From: Phycomyces nitens
Lineage: Eukaryota; Mucoromycota; Mucoromycetes; Mucorales; Phycomycetaceae
DNA length: 64,000 bases
Direction of reading: 5' to 3'
NCBI GenBank assembly: GCA_022702545.1
Contig: JAHRBC010000002.1
Location: forward strand, 6,510,001-6,574,000
Position numbers and translations under genes: made by a program. Below, in pieces: positions 60,587 to 64,000 of this stretch; the stretch's first letter is position 1, and the number at the start of each line of letters is the position of its first letter. The notes under the pieces were generated by a model, which was not told the origin of the DNA, did no database searches, and saw only the letters and a program-made list of their open reading frames with translations.

Positions 60587-60871
60587 ATGTCTATAAACAT
60601 TATAAATACCCGTCTCAAGGCTGGTTTTATTTCTGTATTGTTCAATGCACATCTTAATAGTAAGCCTGTTATTGCTCTCTCTTTATATTTATATATGTAT
60701 ATTCAATATGTACGATATTTAGTACAAGTATTGCAATGCTGTATTGCTAATCCAGCTTGTAAACCTTTTAAAAAAAATCAAAACGATGTTGATGTCACAG
60801 ATATTATATCATATAAAACATTACAAGCACAAGAAACTCAGGTTGCATTTCCTGTGAGGAGCACATATTAG
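60587..60871 (+). CDS. Possible small spliced gene, 73 aa, unknown
   Basis: Exons 60587-60659 and 60723-60871 with a 63-nt GTAAGC...TTTAG intron. The splice preserves the frame, and the intron is itself open, so an unspliced 94-aa product is also possible. The spliced protein starts M-S-I-N-I-I-N-T-R-L, has a Q-C-C-I-A-N-P-A-C-K motif and a polar tail. A TA-rich tract sits just upstream. No family recognised. Support is only the splice signals and the less AT-biased residue composition of exon 2. Confidence 0.3.
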   Translation: MSINIINTRLKAGFISVLFNAHLNSKPVIALSLYLYMYIQYVRYLVQVLQCCIANPACKPFKKNQNDVDVTDIISYKTLQAQETQVAFPVRSTY

Positions 60872-62909
60872 CTGTCATGTTTTTTCTGTAGCACAAAATG
60901 TGTACTTGTAGACTTTAAATACTGGATAGCCCAAATGCGTTGTATGTCAAGACTTTATCTTGTGGGATTGTTCTTGGCAATTATTAAGGCTGTTGCAAAT
61001 ATTTAATCTTGATATTTCTCTCTTTCTCTCTCTTTTTTTTAATATATACCAATTTTCAGCATTACAATTTTTTTTAATAAAGTGCAAACCTAATTCATCT
61101 AGCCACCTTGGAATATCTATTCTACTTTGTATTCTGAGAAATGGTCTAGTTGATAAAAAAAAGTCTAGATCAATCTCTATATTTATAAAGAATTCATTTG
61201 ACAGTCAAAACTTTAAAGTGTCCAATTAAAATTATGCTTGGAATTTGCCTATTACAATGCACCCTGCTTGTATTCATGGTACAAGATATATATTTATATA
61301 TGCAAGTCCATGTATACATGATTAGATCTGATAAATTCATATAGTCTGATTGGCTAGTTGTGTATGATTAAAAGATCTGATAAAAAAAATTTTGGCTGCA
61401 GAGCAAATTACAAAGACACCAGGCGCGTGGCTTACAATACCCTTTTTTTATATATATATTCAAAAATAATAATTCAAGATCCAATATTTGATATGAAATA
61501 AAGCTTACAATAAAGAATAAATTTATCTTGATTGATATTAGATAAAGAGAGACAGAGAAAAGATTTTACCCTGCAACTAGACAACCAATAGCTCTTTTTG
61601 GTTGTTGAATTCTGTGTCACTCTATGATTTATAATTATTTTTTTTGAAAGTTATCAGATCCTTTTCTTTGGTTTCTTTTTTGTTGTTACTTCATTTCGAT
61701 TGTTTCGCCGCTCTGGACCTTCTTTTTATATACATTTGTGTGCGCACATGGATATATTGTACTAGTAAACAAATAAAGGGTAAACTCAAGACAGTTTCAT
61801 GTATTCATATACACATGTCATGGTCTATAGCAATGAGCATTAGTTTATTGTGGTCTTGGTAATGACACCAACAGCTTGACATGAAAAAACGTATAGAATT
61901 TGAGCTGGCTGTAGCATTTCCAAAAAAAAAAAGAAGAAATCTGCATTCCTTTGTATAAACTAGGAGACCTAGATATGATTCTTGCTAAAGAACAATAGAG
62001 TGACTGTATTTTTTTTTCAATTAGCAATGTGTCAAAGGTGGAGGCGTACATAGAGTTATCAGATCCAAACTAAAATAAAATAATAAAATAATAAAAAAAA
62101 TAGATTACACACTTTTTTACAGCGGTACTACAACTCCCTTTTCTTCATTTATACAAAGCAGCCAATTGTATCTATTGCTATACCAAAAAAAAAGGCTATA
62201 TTGATTTAGGAAATAAGCCAGAAGAAATGTAACTTGATTTGTTTCCATAATTTCCGTAGATGCGCGCCTCGAATACAAAAGACAAAAAAGACTGGCATAG
62301 CAACCACCAAATACTCAAGATCTGATAAAATAAAAGGGGATTCTTTCCATAAATAGCCCTGCTCTTTTTTATATATCTATATATTTTTCACATTACAATA
62401 CTTGCCTGTATATGAATTACCCGGGATACCTATGATGATTATGATTATGATGACTATGATAAAAATATAGAGTATAGTCCCCAATGCAGATTTTGGACTT
62501 GCTTTTCATCTGTTATCTGATCGAATACATTAACCGTCCTGTTCGTTTTTCCGATCACATGGGCCTGCCCTATTATTCACGAGCCATGCTCAACTGGTTG
62601 CTGTGGTAACTCCATGCCAAGACTGGATCGCCAATCAGCAAAGGCGGAGTCAAAGGATCTGATAACGAATTCCAAGAACAAGATGAAATACAATACAATA
62701 GTGTACTGCTTGTAGCCAAGAAGTTTTCATTGGCAACAATAGAAAAAACTCTATTTTTATTACAAGATTACAACATTATTTTTTTATAAAAAAAATGTAT
62801 ATAAATACCCATTTTTTATTTCGCTTCTAAAAAAATTCTACTTTACTCTTCTTTTTCATTACATCTTTAACAAAATATTATATTTTACATTTATACATAC
62901 TTGCTCATC
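60872..62909. other. AT-rich upstream region of the PPR gene
   Basis: No gene supported. It contains the GATCTGATAA cluster described separately and numerous A/T homopolymers. Confidence 0.4.
61324..62665. promoter_or_regulatory. Cluster of six GATCTGATAA decamers
   Basis: Exact copies on the plus strand at 61325, 61374, 62319 and 62656, and on the minus strand (TTATCAGATC) at 61651 and 62056. A near match, TTATCTGATC, is at 62513. Each contains the GATA-factor core TGATAA. The region ends ~245 bp upstream of the PPR start codon. Confidence 0.5.
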
Positions 62910-64000
62910 ATGACTGCTCACCTCACTTCATCTTCCTTGACTCCCAAACACACCAGCACTGTCCACACTCAAAAATCCAACTCTCACTCCCACAACTCTC
63001 GTACCAAAAAGGCACATTCCTCACCTTGCCTGCCAACCACCAGACCCGTCTCTCCAACAATTCAATCCTGGGACGATGAAAAATCAACACAGTCGAGTCC
63101 CCTGGCATCTCCTCTCACTCCTCCTTCATCACCAATCACTTCACCTGCCCGTCCATCCGGTCAAGCCTACGACCCCAATTCTCGTCTTTTGGGACCCAAG
63201 CGAGATGGAAATCTCAAGGCTCTCATGGCTGAATTCACCTCGATGAAGAAGCACGGCACCCCAATTAATCTCCAGACATATGGCATCGTACTCGAGGCAC
63301 AGGCTACACTACGTCGAGAAGGCTCTCCATTGACAATCCTTAAAGGTATATATATGAATAAAGCATCAATTGAAAAGCAAAGAAAACTAATAGTATTTGT
63401 TAGTCTATGATGAAATGTGTGCAGCCCATATTCGCCCTTCACCTCACATCCATACCCTTCTTATTCGCACACTCTGCAAGCGTGATGTCGAGGTCCAAAA
63501 GACAGTGGCAATGCTCAAGCGCCAGTCAGCCCGTACAGGTCCTCAGGGCAAAGACGACATTGCTTTCCTAGAGTCTGAAAACAACATTGGCAAGGCTATG
63601 GATATCTTCAAGTCCGCAATGTCCATACACCCTGCCCGTTCATTTGACATTGATCTTTTTAACCAGCTGCTCCGTGTCCTGTCTCATTACGGATCAACAG
63701 TGGATGCCATGTTTGTCTATGAAAGCATCGAAAAGATGTCTGTTTCCCCAACATCGGCCACATTCGCTGCCCTGATCAATCTGTTTGGCCGTGCTGGAGA
63801 CCTGACTTCTGCCCTGCGTTACTTTGAAACCTATATTAGCATCAAGTCTCGGCTCGGTGTCCATGATGCGTCCTATGTCTACAATGCTCTCGTTGACTCT
63901 CATCTAAAGTGCGGTCTCTTGGACGGTGCCCTCAAGGTGGTCGAGCAAGACATGGTCCGTGACAATATCAAGCTCACCATAATCCCATTCAACTCCATCA
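62910..64000 (+). CDS. Pentatricopeptide-repeat protein, N-terminal part (3' end outside window)
   Basis: Exon 1 is 62910-63345, the intron is 63346-63403 (GTATAT...TTAG), and exon 2 runs from 63404 past base 64000. The first ~85 residues are Ser/Thr/Pro-rich and basic, as in a mitochondrial targeting and linker region. From ~95 on, helical-pair repeats of ~35 residues appear: G-N-L-K-A-L-M-A-E-F...T-P-I-N-L-Q-T-Y-G-I-V-L-E-A, F-D-I-D-L-F-N-Q-L-L-R-V-L...A-M-F-V-Y-E-S-I-E-K-M, P-T-S-A-T-F-A-A-L-I-N-L-F-G-R-A-G-D and S-Y-V-Y-N-A-L-V-D-S-H. PPR proteins bind organellar RNA for processing, stability or translation. The specific RNA is unknown. Start: the first ATG; an upstream TTG in frame is ignored. 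Confidence 0.85.

Noticed and set aside
1..64000. tRNA or rRNA genes
   Set aside because: No convincing B-box (GGTTCRANNCC) with a partner A-box, and no rRNA-like block, was seen on reading. A covariance-model scan was not possible here.

Overview
This is a fungal nuclear window. The protein-coding genes carry short introns (about 55-85 nt, nearly all GT-AG). The sequence is AT-rich and full of microsatellites. The protein set is typical of fungi: SMC5-6 subunit Nse4, a GYF-domain protein of the Smy2/GIGYF type, and an Msc7-like aldehyde dehydrogenase. Many decayed Tc1/mariner elements and F-box/LRR paralogues suggest an early-diverging filamentous fungus, most likely Mucoromycota (Mucorales, possibly Phycomyces-like). 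The lineage is inferred from gene style and repeats, not from a search.

Left compartment (about 1-41 kb): repeat-rich and gene-poor. It opens with a LINE-type ORF1 carrying two CCHC zinc knuckles, which runs off the left edge. At least nine broken Tc1/mariner copies on both strands follow, with a Ty3/gypsy RT-RNase H relic, a second shorter RT relic, a diverged LINE ORF1 relic and an 891-bp element with inverted termini. Among these lie an intact 596-aa F-box/LRR gene, a frameshifted full-length paralogue 27 kb away and a third fragment. There is also a C2H2 zinc-finger gene, a directly repeated pair of quinone oxidoreductase genes 5 kb apart, and two copies of a 2.3-kb segment carrying a small acidic 128-aa gene.

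Transition (about 41-44.5 kb): no convincing gene, many simple repeats.

Right compartment (44.5-59 kb, plus the right edge): compact and conserved, with no transposon seen. In order: class 3 lipase (+), FCP1-like HAD phosphatase (-), aldehyde dehydrogenase (+), GYF-domain protein (-), Nse4 (+). The phosphatase/ALDH and GYF/Nse4 pairs are divergent; the other neighbours are convergent. A 4-kb AT-rich stretch follows, with a possible 73-aa spliced gene and a cluster of six GATCTGATAA decamers. The window ends inside a pentatricopeptide-repeat gene (+). The right-hand genes do not form one pathway; they are ordinary housekeeping neighbours (lipid turnover, phospho-regulation, aldehyde oxidation, mRNA/translation control, chromosome maintenance, organelle RNA).
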